The translations under genes were made by a program, and so were the position numbers. The notes under the pieces are model-generated. The model was given only the letters and a program-made list of their open reading frames with translations, was not told where the DNA came from and ran no database searches. Source: G965216905 sp965216905 (lineage in GTDB: Bacteria > Actinomycetota > Acidimicrobiia > Spongiisociales > ZC4RG35). Taken from it: a stretch of 64,000 nt of DNA. Below are positions 36,333 to 44,960 of this stretch, piece by piece. The DNA is taken from the NCBI GenBank assembly GCA_965216905.1, contig OZ244213.1, forward strand, positions 248,001 to 312,000. Direction: 5' to 3'. Position 1 is the first letter of the stretch, and each line of letters begins with the position of its first letter.

Positions 36333-39300
36333 TCACTCCTCCGCAAATGCCCGGCAGTAGCGGGTCCACGCCGGCGACGATCCGTCGGAGTCCATCTCCA
36401 TCACGTCGAGGAAGTTGGGATCGCCGTTCGAGCCGGCGAACTGGCGCTCGGCGCGGATCGTCACCGAGGTGGAGAAGAACAGCACCTCGACCTTGACGGT
36501 CAGCGATGCGCTCCCGACCATCTTTCCGGTGTCGAAGTCGTAGTTCAGCTCCAGGTACAGCTCGATCGACGCCGAGATCAGGCCGAGTACGTCGACCTCA
36601 CCCCGCAGCCGGAAGTAGCCGGCCAGCGATCCTGCGTCTCCCTCGAGCCGCATGTAGATGCCGAGCATCGCCGACACCGACCCGGAGGCGACACCGAAGT
36701 CGACGGCGAGGACCGCGCCGGCTTCGAGCGCCAGCTCCAGGACCTCGACTCGCTCGGGCGACAGGCGGATGGCGAAGAATCCGCCGCCGCCGATGAAGAG
36801 CACGGCCAGCGTGAACGGCCGCTCCCGTGAGCAGAAGGAGAAGCCGACCGTGACCATTTCCCCGAGGAAGGGAACCTGGACGTCCGCCGCCAGCGACAGG
36901 TTCGACAGGTTGAAGACCCCGATGGCAACGTTGGGAAGGTCCTGGGTGAACCCGGCCTTCAGCCCCGCCGGACTGACGTCGAGATACGGCGGGTCCGAGA
37001 ACCCGTCGAAGGGAATCAGGTCTCTGAGAACTTCGATGAATCCGAGAATCCCGACGAACCGGATCTCGGAGAGCACCACGTCGACCTCGGTCTTGCCGTC
37101 CGATCCGGCGAGGAACGACAGATGATCGAAGTCGAACTGGATCAGGGGTGCACCCGGGAGCAGATTGAGGGAGAAGTCCTTCAATTCGGCGAGCGCTTCG
37201 ACTCCCATCTCGCCCTGGCCGTTCAAGCGGCCCTCCACCGCGATCACGAGACTCCGCTCTTCGAGCTTCAAGACCGGGTTGGGGCTGTTGGCCGGCCACG
37301 AGTGAAGCTTCGGCGTCCATTCGTACCGGTACGTGAAGTCGGTCTCGGACGGTTCGAGTCCCGAGATCCACCGGACGACATCGTCGATCAGGTCGACGGC
37401 GTCGACGACGTCACCGAGGACATCGGCCAGGTTCTCGAGCTGGCGCCCGACCAGCGGGGGCAGCTGCGCGGCGGTCGAGCGCAGCACCGGGATCACGTCC
37501 CGTATGGCCTGCATCGGAGCAGCCAGGGTGGCACCGGGGTCGAGGCTTGGATTCGAGACCAGGCTCTGGAGGGCGCCCAGCACGGCTTGGATCGCGTTTG
37601 TGAGCTCGGTGGCGAGGTCCTGGGCGGCGGTGAGTGCGGCTGCGGCTTGTTGCTGCAGCTCGGCGGCCTTGCCGTTGGCCCGGTCCACGAGGGCGTCGGC
37701 CTCGGCGATGGCCCGGCTCGCCAGGTTCTCGGCCCGCTCCAGTTGTTCCATGAACCCTTCGACCCGTCCCAACGTCTGCGACACCACCGTCGGTGCTTCG
37801 GAGAGATCGAGGGAGTCGAGGTCGAGTATCTCGGTGAGTGGCACCAGTCCAAACAGCTTCGGCAGGACGTCCTTGAGGAACTCGTCGGCCTTGAATGTCC
37901 CTCCGGCGACCCGGTCCAGGTCGTTCACCACGCCCTTGGTTCGGGACAGTCCTTCGACGATGAGATTGGGTTGAATGAAACCACCGGCACGGTCGGTCCC
38001 AGTCGCTTCGGTGGTCCCGAACTCGAGCTTCTTGGTGTCGCCGACCACCTCGGCCCACACCTCACCGACATTGTCCTGCCCTTCGAAGCCCCCCGCGGCG
38101 TATCGGTGGTGGTAGACGATCGGCACCGTTCCCACTCCGGCCATCCGTTCGACGACGTCGACCGTGATCTCGGCAGCCTGCATGTGTGGGGTGCTGGTGC
38201 CGTCGCCGAGGGTGCCGTCGAACGTGAGCGTCTCGGCCGCCTCGACGGTGTCCCCGCCCTTGCTGACCGGTGCGAATGCCACCTTCTGGCCGAAGGCGCC
38301 GATGGTTGCATGGTCCTGATGAGCAGTTCGGATCGCGCTCTCGTCGACGAAGGATGCCGAGACCCAGGTGAGCGGGGTGACCAACCGCACGGCCCGATCC
38401 TCGTGGTCACGGCAGTGGAGGACGAACTCGAACGGCGAGTTGTCGACCAGGGGTACGAACGCCGACACTTCTTGCTGTCCGCTCGGTTCGGGATCGAGGG
38501 TTGGCGTCACCAGCGGGACGATTCGGACCTCGGTCAGCGGGAGCCGGCGGCTGACGTCGGTCTCGTCGTACCGCCGAACCGGTTCCTTGATCACCAGGAA
38601 CTTCCGCTGGTAGAGCCCGGCGACCGAGGGCGAGGCGGTCTTCATCTTCCGTTCGGTGAGCTTCACGAGGCTGGCACGATGCCCGAACGGCCAGAGAAAG
38701 CCCGGGTACACGACTTTGACGAACTGGTCGCGTCCCATCGGCGCCACGTGATCCCACGACTCGATCGCCAGCAACTGCGGGGTGTACGGCTCGGTTTCCC
38801 ACGCCCCGTGAAGGTCGAGCCATGCGCCGAGCGAGGAGAGGGCGAGCCTTCGGACGTCAACCGGTTCGGGCGCGACCCGCTGCCCACCGACAACCCACGT
38901 CTCCGACGACTGGCGGACCAGGATGTTCCGGTCCGACCGATCCAGCGACGTCCGGAACGGAATCGTGTCGTGGGGGAGGTCGTCGGTCGGCCAGGGGTCG
39001 AATCCTTCCCGGTCTCTCGCCCAGACGGCACGGATCACCCGCTGATGCGTGGTCGACTCGTCGACCGTGCCTCGGCCGTCGTCACCAACGCGGACGCCCA
39101 GACGCGAGTGCCACAGCTCCACTCGATCCTCGGAGTCTTCGGCCCCGACCGGCTCCGTCGCATGCGACCACCCGCCAATCCGGCTGGGGCTGACGATCAG
39201 CCGGTACGGCGCCTCGATCGCAGTCTCGAACTGTTCGGGTGGGCGGCTCAGGGTGGGCCGGCGAGGCCGGGGAAAGTCGATGATCGGCGGCACCAAGCCA

Positions 39301-40082
39301 CCGATTCCGATCAGGCCGGGCGCTCGAGCCGACGTTCCCCCGAACGCCACGTCCACGTCGACCGCAACGGCGTCCGAGAGATCGACGCCGCGAGCCGGGA
39401 CCGCTCCCAGCCGGCGGATGAGCCCGCGAGCGATGCGCCGGTGACGAGCCAGGGCAGCCAGGCCGGCGGCGGTCTCCGTGTCGGGACCGCGGCGACGCGT
39501 GGTCTCGGTGGCAATGATGAGACCCGCGGCGGTCGGCAGCCCCACGACGCCGTCGGCCAGCCCGATCACCAGATCGTGATCCGGCAGGGTCGCCCGCGAC
39601 GATCTGGGCCGGGCCAGCGGATGAACCGCCATGGGAAGGCGGGCGAGTGCCCGAAGGACGCCGGCGACCGTGAAGGGGACCTCGTACCCATCCGGCACCG
39701 AGAGCACCACCCTCGACGGTTTGGCCGGACGCGCCACCTCGGGAATCTGAAACTGGAGCGCTCCGCCGCTGTCCGGGTCGAGCGGGTCCTCGTCGACGTT
39801 CGGAAGTTCTACCTTGGATTCGTAGATGGCCCGCTCGGCCAGGTGTTGGAACGGAAGACCCACCACCAGGTGGCCTTCGCCGGTCCATCGGATGATGGGA
39901 TCGCGCCCGCCGATCAGTGCGGCGCCGTAGGCCTCGACGCGGAACACCACCAGATCGCGACTGCGGATGACGTCGAACGTCAGATCCGGCTCGACCGGCG
40001 GCAGCGCGGGTTCGGGCAGGTCGGGGAGCCATCCGATGAACCGGCCCCGATCGGGCCGCAGCCTTCGTCGTCTGAGTGCCAC
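36333..40082 (-). CDS. Giant protein of unknown function, first of a pair
   Basis: A 1249-residue protein starting at GTG 40082. The first 700 residues are mixed alpha/beta with aromatic- and proline-rich loops. A helical region at about 770-830 (EQLERAENLASRAIAEADAL ...) could form a coiled coil. The final 250 residues are strongly beta-patterned with alternating hydrophobic residues, for example LAVLFIGGGGFFAIRLSPERVE and SASIELYLELNYDFDTGK, suggesting a long amphipathic beta structure. No signal peptide, catalytic motif or known family is seen. It is followed one base later by the second giant gene and lies 99 bases downstream of an ABC exporter permease on the same strand. Confidence 0.75.
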   Translation of the reverse strand: MALRRRRLRPDRGRFIGWLPDLPEPALPPVEPDLTFDVIRSRDLVVFRVEAYGAALIGGRDPIIRWTGEGHLVVGLPFQHLAERAIYESKVELPNVDEDPLDPDSGGALQFQIPEVARPAKPSRVVLSVPDGYEVPFTVAGVLRALARLPMAVHPLARPRSSRATLPDHDLVIGLADGVVGLPTAAGLIIATETTRRRGPDTETAAGLAALARHRRIARGLIRRLGAVPARGVDLSDAVAVDVDVAFGGTSARAPGLIGIGGLVPPIIDFPRPRRPTLSRPPEQFETAIEAPYRLIVSPSRIGGWSHATEPVGAEDSEDRVELWHSRLGVRVGDDGRGTVDESTTHQRVIRAVWARDREGFDPWPTDDLPHDTIPFRTSLDRSDRNILVRQSSETWVVGGQRVAPEPVDVRRLALSSLGAWLDLHGAWETEPYTPQLLAIESWDHVAPMGRDQFVKVVYPGFLWPFGHRASLVKLTERKMKTASPSVAGLYQRKFLVIKEPVRRYDETDVSRRLPLTEVRIVPLVTPTLDPEPSGQQEVSAFVPLVDNSPFEFVLHCRDHEDRAVRLVTPLTWVSASFVDESAIRTAHQDHATIGAFGQKVAFAPVSKGGDTVEAAETLTFDGTLGDGTSTPHMQAAEITVDVVERMAGVGTVPIVYHHRYAAGGFEGQDNVGEVWAEVVGDTKKLEFGTTEATGTDRAGGFIQPNLIVEGLSRTKGVVNDLDRVAGGTFKADEFLKDVLPKLFGLVPLTEILDLDSLDLSEAPTVVSQTLGRVEGFMEQLERAENLASRAIAEADALVDRANGKAAELQQQAAAALTAAQDLATELTNAIQAVLGALQSLVSNPSLDPGATLAAPMQAIRDVIPVLRSTAAQLPPLVGRQLENLADVLGDVVDAVDLIDDVVRWISGLEPSETDFTYRYEWTPKLHSWPANSPNPVLKLEERSLVIAVEGRLNGQGEMGVEALAELKDFSLNLLPGAPLIQFDFDHLSFLAGSDGKTEVDVVLSEIRFVGILGFIEVLRDLIPFDGFSDPPYLDVSPAGLKAGFTQDLPNVAIGVFNLSNLSLAADVQVPFLGEMVTVGFSFCSRERPFTLAVLFIGGGGFFAIRLSPERVEVLELALEAGAVLAVDFGVASGSVSAMLGIYMRLEGDAGSLAGYFRLRGEVDVLGLISASIELYLELNYDFDTGKMVGSASLTVKVEVLFFSTSVTIRAERQFAGSNGDPNFLDVMEMDSDGSSPAWTRYCRAFAEE

Positions 40083-40181
40083 CTCGAGCCCTTCGGTCGG
40101 CAGACACTCCCCCTATCAATACCACGACGACGACCGCGATGTGAGCCGAGTCGCCGCGCCTCGTCAGCTGCCCGCCGGGCC

Positions 40182-41834
40182 TCAGCCGCGCAGATCGCGA
40201 CGCCGGAACAACGGGAAGGCGGCGGCTGCCAGCACCACGAACGTGACCGCCAGCCGCGCCGCTCCCGACCAGTCCATGCCGTTGAGCAGCGGGTCACTCG
40301 CCAGATACCAATGGAAAGGGGACAACGCGGCGACCGGTTCGAACGTCTCCGACAGCGGGAAGAACGAGAACATGAACCAGGTCACGATTGCGACTCCGGT
40401 GGTGGAGGCGGTAGCGATGCTCCGCCGCCCGGTGGCAGCTCCGATCGCCAGGGCGACCGCTCCGAAGACCATGCCGAAGAGCGCCAGGAGCGTTGAAATG
40501 GCGGCGATTCCGGCCACACCGACCTCATCGAGTCCGGCGATTCGAACGCCGATCCAGGTGGAGCCGAACGTCACCAACCCGAGCATGACGGCGTAGACGA
40601 CCATGGCCTGGATCTTCTCCCGGACGACGTGAGACCTGCTCATCGGGTTGGACAGGAGGAGGTCCATCGTTCGCTGCTCCTCCTCACCCGCCAGCGCGGC
40701 GGTGCCGATCTTGGCCCCGAGGACGATGGCGGCGATCGGCCCGACCAGCGAGAACGTCTCACCGGTGAGGAAACCCGTCGGTGTACCCATGTCGATGCCA
40801 CCGATCATTGCGACGAGGGCGTCGGGGAAGGTCGAGAAGATGTTGATGAAGTCCTCGGGGATGAGGTTGTACAGGGGAGGAATCAACACCCCCATATAGA
40901 ACATCACCGCCGACACGGCGGTGAACAGGCCCTGGTGATCGGACAGAGTCTTGGCAGAGACTCGCGAAACGCGCACAGATCCGGCCACGCGCTCGATGAT
41001 CCGCTGTGTGAACCGATTCGATCGCAGCCGATCCAAGAGCGTGACGTCGGTTCCCTTCTCGCGAAGGTCCCGTCGCTGCACTCCGAAGAAGGCGACTGCG
41101 AAAGCCGCCAGCGAGAGCACGGCCAACACGGTGAGGTGTCCTCCATCGAGCCCATTGTTGACCGGTGCGCTGGCGCTGTAGTAGTACCAGGGAAAGACCT
41201 GGGCGACGCGTTCGAGGTCGGCCAGCGGCAGCAGCGATGACGCCAAATAGCCGACGACCATCACCCCGGCCGCCGACCCCGAGGCCGTGCTTCGCTTTCC
41301 GGTCCATGCACCCACGGCCAGTGCGAGCAATCCATAGAACAGGCTGTTCAAGAACATGGCCAGCGTGATGGAGCCGATGAACAGATCGTCGGTGACCACG
41401 TTCAACGCCCGGGCGGACACGATCCCGAGCCCCCACAGGAGCAACGACATCAACCCCACGATGAGCACCACTGCCACCGCCTTGGAGATCAGCACCGCCC
41501 TACGGCTGACGGGATTTCCGAGGAGGAAGCCCAGCGTCCCTCGCTGTTCTTCGCCGGCGATGGCGGACGCACCCCAGGAGATGGCGAGACCTGCCACGGT
41601 GAACGCGCCCATCAGGTTGTAGATGGCCCCGAAGGCGATGCCGCCGGCACCCTCACCATCGGGGTTGATCCCGACCAGCTCGAGGATGCCGACCGGGAGG
41701 TCGTAATAGAACGACGTATCGATGTCGCCGTAGACCCACAGCGCAAAGAAGAGGAACACCCCCAGCGCCCCGGCTCCGATCAGGCCCGCCGGCAGCCGGT
41801 CTCGGAGGGTCTTGGTGAAGACGTTGGCAAGCAT
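40182..41834 (-). CDS. ABC-2 exporter permease, tandem-duplicated
   Basis: A 550-residue membrane protein made of two related halves of about six helices each. Each half contains the same cytoplasmic landmark: ASAIAGEEQRGTLGFLLGNPVSRRAVL in the first and AALAGEEEQRTMDLLLSNPMSRSHVV in the second. Such fused permeases work with a single NatA/BcrA-like ATPase to export drugs, lipids or peptides. The start shares one base with the ATPase stop (TGATG). The next gene on the strand is the 1249-residue giant protein, 99 bases away. Confidence 0.85.
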   Translation of the reverse strand: MLANVFTKTLRDRLPAGLIGAGALGVFLFFALWVYGDIDTSFYYDLPVGILELVGINPDGEGAGGIAFGAIYNLMGAFTVAGLAISWGASAIAGEEQRGTLGFLLGNPVSRRAVLISKAVAVVLIVGLMSLLLWGLGIVSARALNVVTDDLFIGSITLAMFLNSLFYGLLALAVGAWTGKRSTASGSAAGVMVVGYLASSLLPLADLERVAQVFPWYYYSASAPVNNGLDGGHLTVLAVLSLAAFAVAFFGVQRRDLREKGTDVTLLDRLRSNRFTQRIIERVAGSVRVSRVSAKTLSDHQGLFTAVSAVMFYMGVLIPPLYNLIPEDFINIFSTFPDALVAMIGGIDMGTPTGFLTGETFSLVGPIAAIVLGAKIGTAALAGEEEQRTMDLLLSNPMSRSHVVREKIQAMVVYAVMLGLVTFGSTWIGVRIAGLDEVGVAGIAAISTLLALFGMVFGAVALAIGAATGRRSIATASTTGVAIVTWFMFSFFPLSETFEPVAALSPFHWYLASDPLLNGMDWSGAARLAVTFVVLAAAAFPLFRRRDLRG

Positions 41835-42733
41835 CAGGCCTCGACGGTTCGGTAGTACTCGAGAAAGATCTCCTCGAGGTTCGCTTCTTCGGTGGAGACG
41901 TCGACGAGGGCGCCCTGCTGGGTTGCGACGCTCAGCAGTTCACCCATGTGCCCGTCGAAGGACATCGACGCCCGGCCTCCGTCGACGGTCAGGTCTCGAA
42001 CGCCCGCGACGGTTTCGAAGCGAGCGCCATCGATGGCACCTGCGAATCGAAGGTGCACCCGTCTCATCGCCTTGGAGCGAAGGTCGTCGACGAACTCGAC
42101 ATCGACCAGGTGACCCGACCGGATGATGCCGACCCGGTCCGCCACCCGCTGCACCTCGGACAGGGTGTGGCTGGAGAGGAAGACGCACCGACCTTCGGCG
42201 GCCACTTCCCGCATCATCGTCTGGAACTCGCGCTGCATGAGCGGATCGAGCCCGGCGCTCGGCTCGTCCATGATCAACACGTCCGGCTTGCTCATGAAGG
42301 CCAGGATGAGGCCCACCTTCTGCCGGTTTCCCGATGAGAGATCACCGATCTTCTTGCCGAGATCCGCCTGGAGGCGGATCGTCAGCTCGTCCACGTACCC
42401 CTCATCCACGCCGTCCCGAAGGTTGGCGAAGTACGTGATCATGTCCCGGCCGGTCAGGTTGTCGTACATCGCCAGATCCGACGGGAGGTAGCCGACGTGG
42501 CGACGGATCTCGACCGCGTCGTCGTGGCTGTCGAAACCGAGGATCGTCGCCCGTCCGGCCGTCGGGCGGATCAGGTCGAGCATCGTGCGGATCGTGGTGG
42601 TCTTCCCGGCACCGTTGGGTCCGAGAAACCCGAACACCTCGCCCATCTTCACTTCGAGACTCAGATCTTCGAGGGCTCTGACCTCGCCGTAGTGCTTGGT
42701 CAATCCCTCGGTCTCGATCGCCAGGTCGCTCAA
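41834..42733 (-). CDS. ABC exporter ATP-binding protein
   Basis: A 299-residue ATPase subunit. Walker A is FLGPNGAGKTTTIRTML, the signature is DLSSGNRQKVGL, and Walker B is DVLIMDEPSAGLDPLMQ. A C-terminal extension of about 80 residues follows. I chose TTG at 42733 because it overlaps the regulator stop as TTGA, a coupling pattern used throughout this window, and the protein then begins LSDLAIETEGLTKHYG as expected. The frame further upstream lies inside the regulator gene. It partners the duplicated permease. Confidence 0.88.
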   Translation of the reverse strand: MSDLAIETEGLTKHYGEVRALEDLSLEVKMGEVFGFLGPNGAGKTTTIRTMLDLIRPTAGRATILGFDSHDDAVEIRRHVGYLPSDLAMYDNLTGRDMITYFANLRDGVDEGYVDELTIRLQADLGKKIGDLSSGNRQKVGLILAFMSKPDVLIMDEPSAGLDPLMQREFQTMMREVAAEGRCVFLSSHTLSEVQRVADRVGIIRSGHLVDVEFVDDLRSKAMRRVHLRFAGAIDGARFETVAGVRDLTVDGGRASMSFDGHMGELLSVATQQGALVDVSTEEANLEEIFLEYYRTVEA

Positions 42734-43194
42734 CTCGCCTTCTCCTCTTTCACATGGGCTTCCAACCGTGCCATCAACCCTGGCCACTCTGCGAGGAAGA
42801 AGTCACTCACCTCGGCGAGTTCGGTGACACGATCTGGTCGGGTCTCGGGGACGACGGCGTGTGCCGAATCGGCGAGTGCACGCGTCCGCCTGATCCAGTC
42901 CTGCTCGGCACGCATCAGCTCCAGCCAGATGTGCGGACGGAGCTGGTAGTACGAGGCACGGTCACCCGGGAAGGTGATGCGCTCGACGAAGCCGACACGC
43001 TCCAGCGAACTGGTCTGCGTCGAGATGGAGCCTGCGCTGAGGTGCAGCTCTTCCTGGAGCTGTGCGGCCGACCGATGAGGGGGATCGCAGATCATCAGCC
43101 AGCCGAGAATCCTTCCGGCGCTCCGGGTTCCGACCTGTTCCCACCATCGCCCCGCTCGCTCCACGAAGTCCACCTGCGGCTGGGTGAGTGCCAT
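42730..43194 (-). CDS. MarR/GbsR-type transcriptional regulator
   Basis: A 154-residue winged-helix regulator. The recognition region is ILGWLMICDPPHRSAAQLQEEL-HLSAGSISTQTSSLERVGFVERI, with the wing at TFPGDRASYYQLRP, followed by a helical dimerisation tail. The pattern matches the GbsR/MarR group in which members control exporters or betaine genes. It heads the regulator-ATPase-permease set with a TTGA overlap. The ATG at 43194 sits five bases from an imperfect inverted repeat that could be its operator. Autoregulation of the exporter is likely. Confidence 0.83.
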   Translation of the reverse strand: MALTQPQVDFVERAGRWWEQVGTRSAGRILGWLMICDPPHRSAAQLQEELHLSAGSISTQTSSLERVGFVERITFPGDRASYYQLRPHIWLELMRAEQDWIRRTRALADSAHAVVPETRPDRVTELAEVSDFFLAEWPGLMARLEAHVKEEKAS

Positions 43195-43198
43195 ATCA

Positions 43199-43223
43199 TT
43201 CAAGAATATCTGAACATTTTGAA
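43199..43223. promoter_or_regulatory. Inverted repeat, candidate operator/promoter of the MarR-ABC set
   Basis: TTCAA (43199-43203) and TTGAA (43219-43223) frame an A/T-rich 15-base core in otherwise GC-rich DNA, immediately upstream of the regulator start. The internal bases pair only partly. The base composition also suits a -10 region. The operator role is inferred from position next to a MarR-type gene. Confidence 0.4.
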
Positions 43224-43302
43224 GCATCCAACTCGCCTGTCGCCCGCCGCAGCCCCGTGGTCGGAATAGGGTCGGGTGGTCACCCCCGAGAGGAGCAATC
43301 CA

Positions 43303-43761
43303 GTGTCCGGCATCCCGAGCCACCTGCACGCCGTCACGCCATCGATCACCGTCACCCCCTGTGCGGACGCCATCGAGTTCTACAAGGCGGCGTTCGGCGC
43401 CGAGGAGGTGGGCCCTCGGATGACCGGACCCGACGGGGTGGTCGCCCATGCCGAGGTCCGGATCGGCGACTCGGTGATCATGCTGGGTGACGAATGGCCG
43501 GACGGTCCCACGCAATCACCGAACTCGCTGAATGGATCGACCGCCACGCTGTTCATCTACACCGATGACGTCGACACGCTGTGGGAGCGAGCGATCGAGG
43601 CCGGTGCCGAGGAGGTCTTCCCGCTCGAGCTGCAGTTCTACGGCGACAAGGCCGGCCGCGTCCGCGACCCCTTTGGCCACACCTGGGGCCTTGGCCAGCA
43701 GGTCGAAGTCGTCTCCGACGAGGAGATGCAGCGCCGCATGGCAGCCTTCTACGAGGGTTGA
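43303..43761 (+). CDS. VOC-family protein, PhnB/glyoxalase-like
   Basis: A 152-residue vicinal-oxygen-chelate fold protein. The N-terminal half begins AVTPSITVTPCADAIEFYKAAFGAEEV and the C-terminal half has TLFIYTDDVDTLWERAIEAGAEEVFPL and the terminal RVRDPFGHTWGL. This is the pattern of the PhnB-like subgroup, whose biochemical role is generally unknown; some members bind metals and small organics. The GTG start at 43303 follows GAGAGGAG. It is separated by about 80 bases from the next gene and may be transcribed with it. Confidence 0.82.
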   Translation: MSGIPSHLHAVTPSITVTPCADAIEFYKAAFGAEEVGPRMTGPDGVVAHAEVRIGDSVIMLGDEWPDGPTQSPNSLNGSTATLFIYTDDVDTLWERAIEAGAEEVFPLELQFYGDKAGRVRDPFGHTWGLGQQVEVVSDEEMQRRMAAFYEG

Positions 43762-43843
43762 TCCGGGGATCGAGAACCAAACGACCGCACCACCAGACAG
43801 GGACGGACACCCCTCGCCCGCCGCGAGTAGGGTGCCCAGGCCG

Positions 43844-44662
43844 ATGGATCGCCACCATGTGTTTCGGGCTCTCCACGAGTCGGGTTGTTTCGTCATCCCG
43901 AATCCTTGGGATGTGGGAACCGCCCGGCTGATGGCCGCCTGCCGTGCCCAGGCATTGGCGACGACCAGCGCCGGTCACGCCTTCACGCTGGGTCGCCCCG
44001 ACATGGGACGGGTGTCACGCGACGAGGCATTGACGCATGCGGCCGACATCGTCGCCGCCACTCCCCTCCCGGTCTCGGCCGATCTCGAGAACGGCTTCGG
44101 TGACGAACCCGACGCGGTGGCGGAGACCATCCGCTTGGCCGGCGAGGTGGGTCTGTCCGGAGCATCGATCGAAGACACCCGAATGGTCGAAGGGAACCCG
44201 GCGTACGACATCGAGTCGGCGGTCGACCGGATCGCCGCCGCCGTCGAGGCCGCGCGAGGACTCGACCGGCCATTCGTGCTGTGCGCCCGCGCCGACGGCG
44301 TCATGAATGGCACCTACGGCATCGACGAGGCGATCGACCGTATCCGGAGGTTCGAGGCAGCCGGTGCCGACTTGCTCTACGTGCCGGTTCCACCATCGAT
44401 CGATGACCAACGCCGGATCGTGGAGTCGGTGTCGACCCCGGTCAACGCCCTGTCGGCGGGGCCGCTCCAAGGATGCACCATGGCCGACTTCGCGGAGATG
44501 GGAGTGCGGCGAGTCAGCATCGGTTCCCGGCTGGCGCGAGTCGCCCATGCCACCGTCGTCGACGTCACCACCGCGATGGTGTCCCACGGCGATTTCTCGG
44601 GTCTCCAACGGGCCGCGGCCGGCACCGAGATCGACGCGCTGCTCTATCGCGGCTCGGCGTGA
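43844..44662 (+). CDS. Isocitrate lyase/PEP mutase superfamily enzyme
   Basis: A 272-residue barrel protein of the ICL/PEP mutase superfamily. FVIPNPWDVGTARLM, ALATTSAGHAF, PVSADLENGFGD (metal site) and GASIEDTRM are visible. It lacks the EDK-x5-N signature of true PEP mutases and the KKCGH-type motif of isocitrate lyases. It is therefore more like the oxaloacetate hydrolase or uncharacterised 2-methylisocitrate lyase-like subgroup. The start ATG at 43844 follows the VOC gene. Its stop overlaps a truncated methyltransferase frame (GTGA). Confidence 0.78.
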   Translation: MDRHHVFRALHESGCFVIPNPWDVGTARLMAACRAQALATTSAGHAFTLGRPDMGRVSRDEALTHAADIVAATPLPVSADLENGFGDEPDAVAETIRLAGEVGLSGASIEDTRMVEGNPAYDIESAVDRIAAAVEAARGLDRPFVLCARADGVMNGTYGIDEAIDRIRRFEAAGADLLYVPVPPSIDDQRRIVESVSTPVNALSAGPLQGCTMADFAEMGVRRVSIGSRLARVAHATVVDVTTAMVSHGDFSGLQRAAAGTEIDALLYRGSA

Positions 44663-44817
44663 GGGAGCGGGCCGCTTCGGGGGGCGCCTTCTACGATCTC
44701 CCCGGGGTGGCGGACCGGTACCGGCGACACCGCGAGGAGAAGCCCGGCAACCCCAACGAAGCGACGATGTCGCCGAGTATCGCCGACGCAATCAGGTCCC
44801 CGTCATCCTGCTGCTGA
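44659..44817 (+). pseudogene. Truncated SAM-methyltransferase N-terminus
   Basis: A frame of 52 codons starts at GTG in a GTGA overlap with the previous gene. It reads GAFYDLPGVADRYRRHREEKPGNPNEA, which resembles the very beginning of class I methyltransferases of the Methyltransf_25 type. It then changes to unrelated sequence and stops at 44815. The SAM-binding domain is missing, so I take it as a decayed gene end. It could instead be a real short peptide. Confidence 0.4.
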
Positions 44818-44885
44818 GGGCGCGTCCACGTTGAGCGGGCGACGACCGTGGCATGCGACGCGCCGCCAACCCGGCAAAGGACCGG

Positions 44886-44915
44886 GTGCTTGGTGATTGG
44901 GTGCTTGGTGATTGG
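44886..44915. repeat. Tandem duplication of a 15-bp unit
   Basis: The sequence gtgcttggtgattgg occurs twice in direct succession (44886-44900 and 44901-44915), downstream of the DUF222-HNH gene end. It may be a replication-slippage product. No function is evident. Confidence 0.85.
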
Positions 44916-44960
44916 GGGTGATTGCCCGGTGGTGAGGTGGACTCGGAAGCGGGCGAAGGC

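Noticed and set aside
34679..36496. A 605-codon open frame antisense to the second giant gene
   Set aside because: Same reason: it is a shadow in high-GC sequence without recognisable content.
37122..40496. A 1124-codon open frame antisense to the first giant gene
   Set aside because: Long antisense frames are common in high-GC DNA. It has no motif, crosses two genes, and the opposite strand has a coupled start and coherent beta/helix patterns.
43844..44662. A second PEP mutase for phosphonate synthesis
   Set aside because: It belongs to the superfamily but lacks the EDK-x5-N signature, so it was called only at superfamily level.
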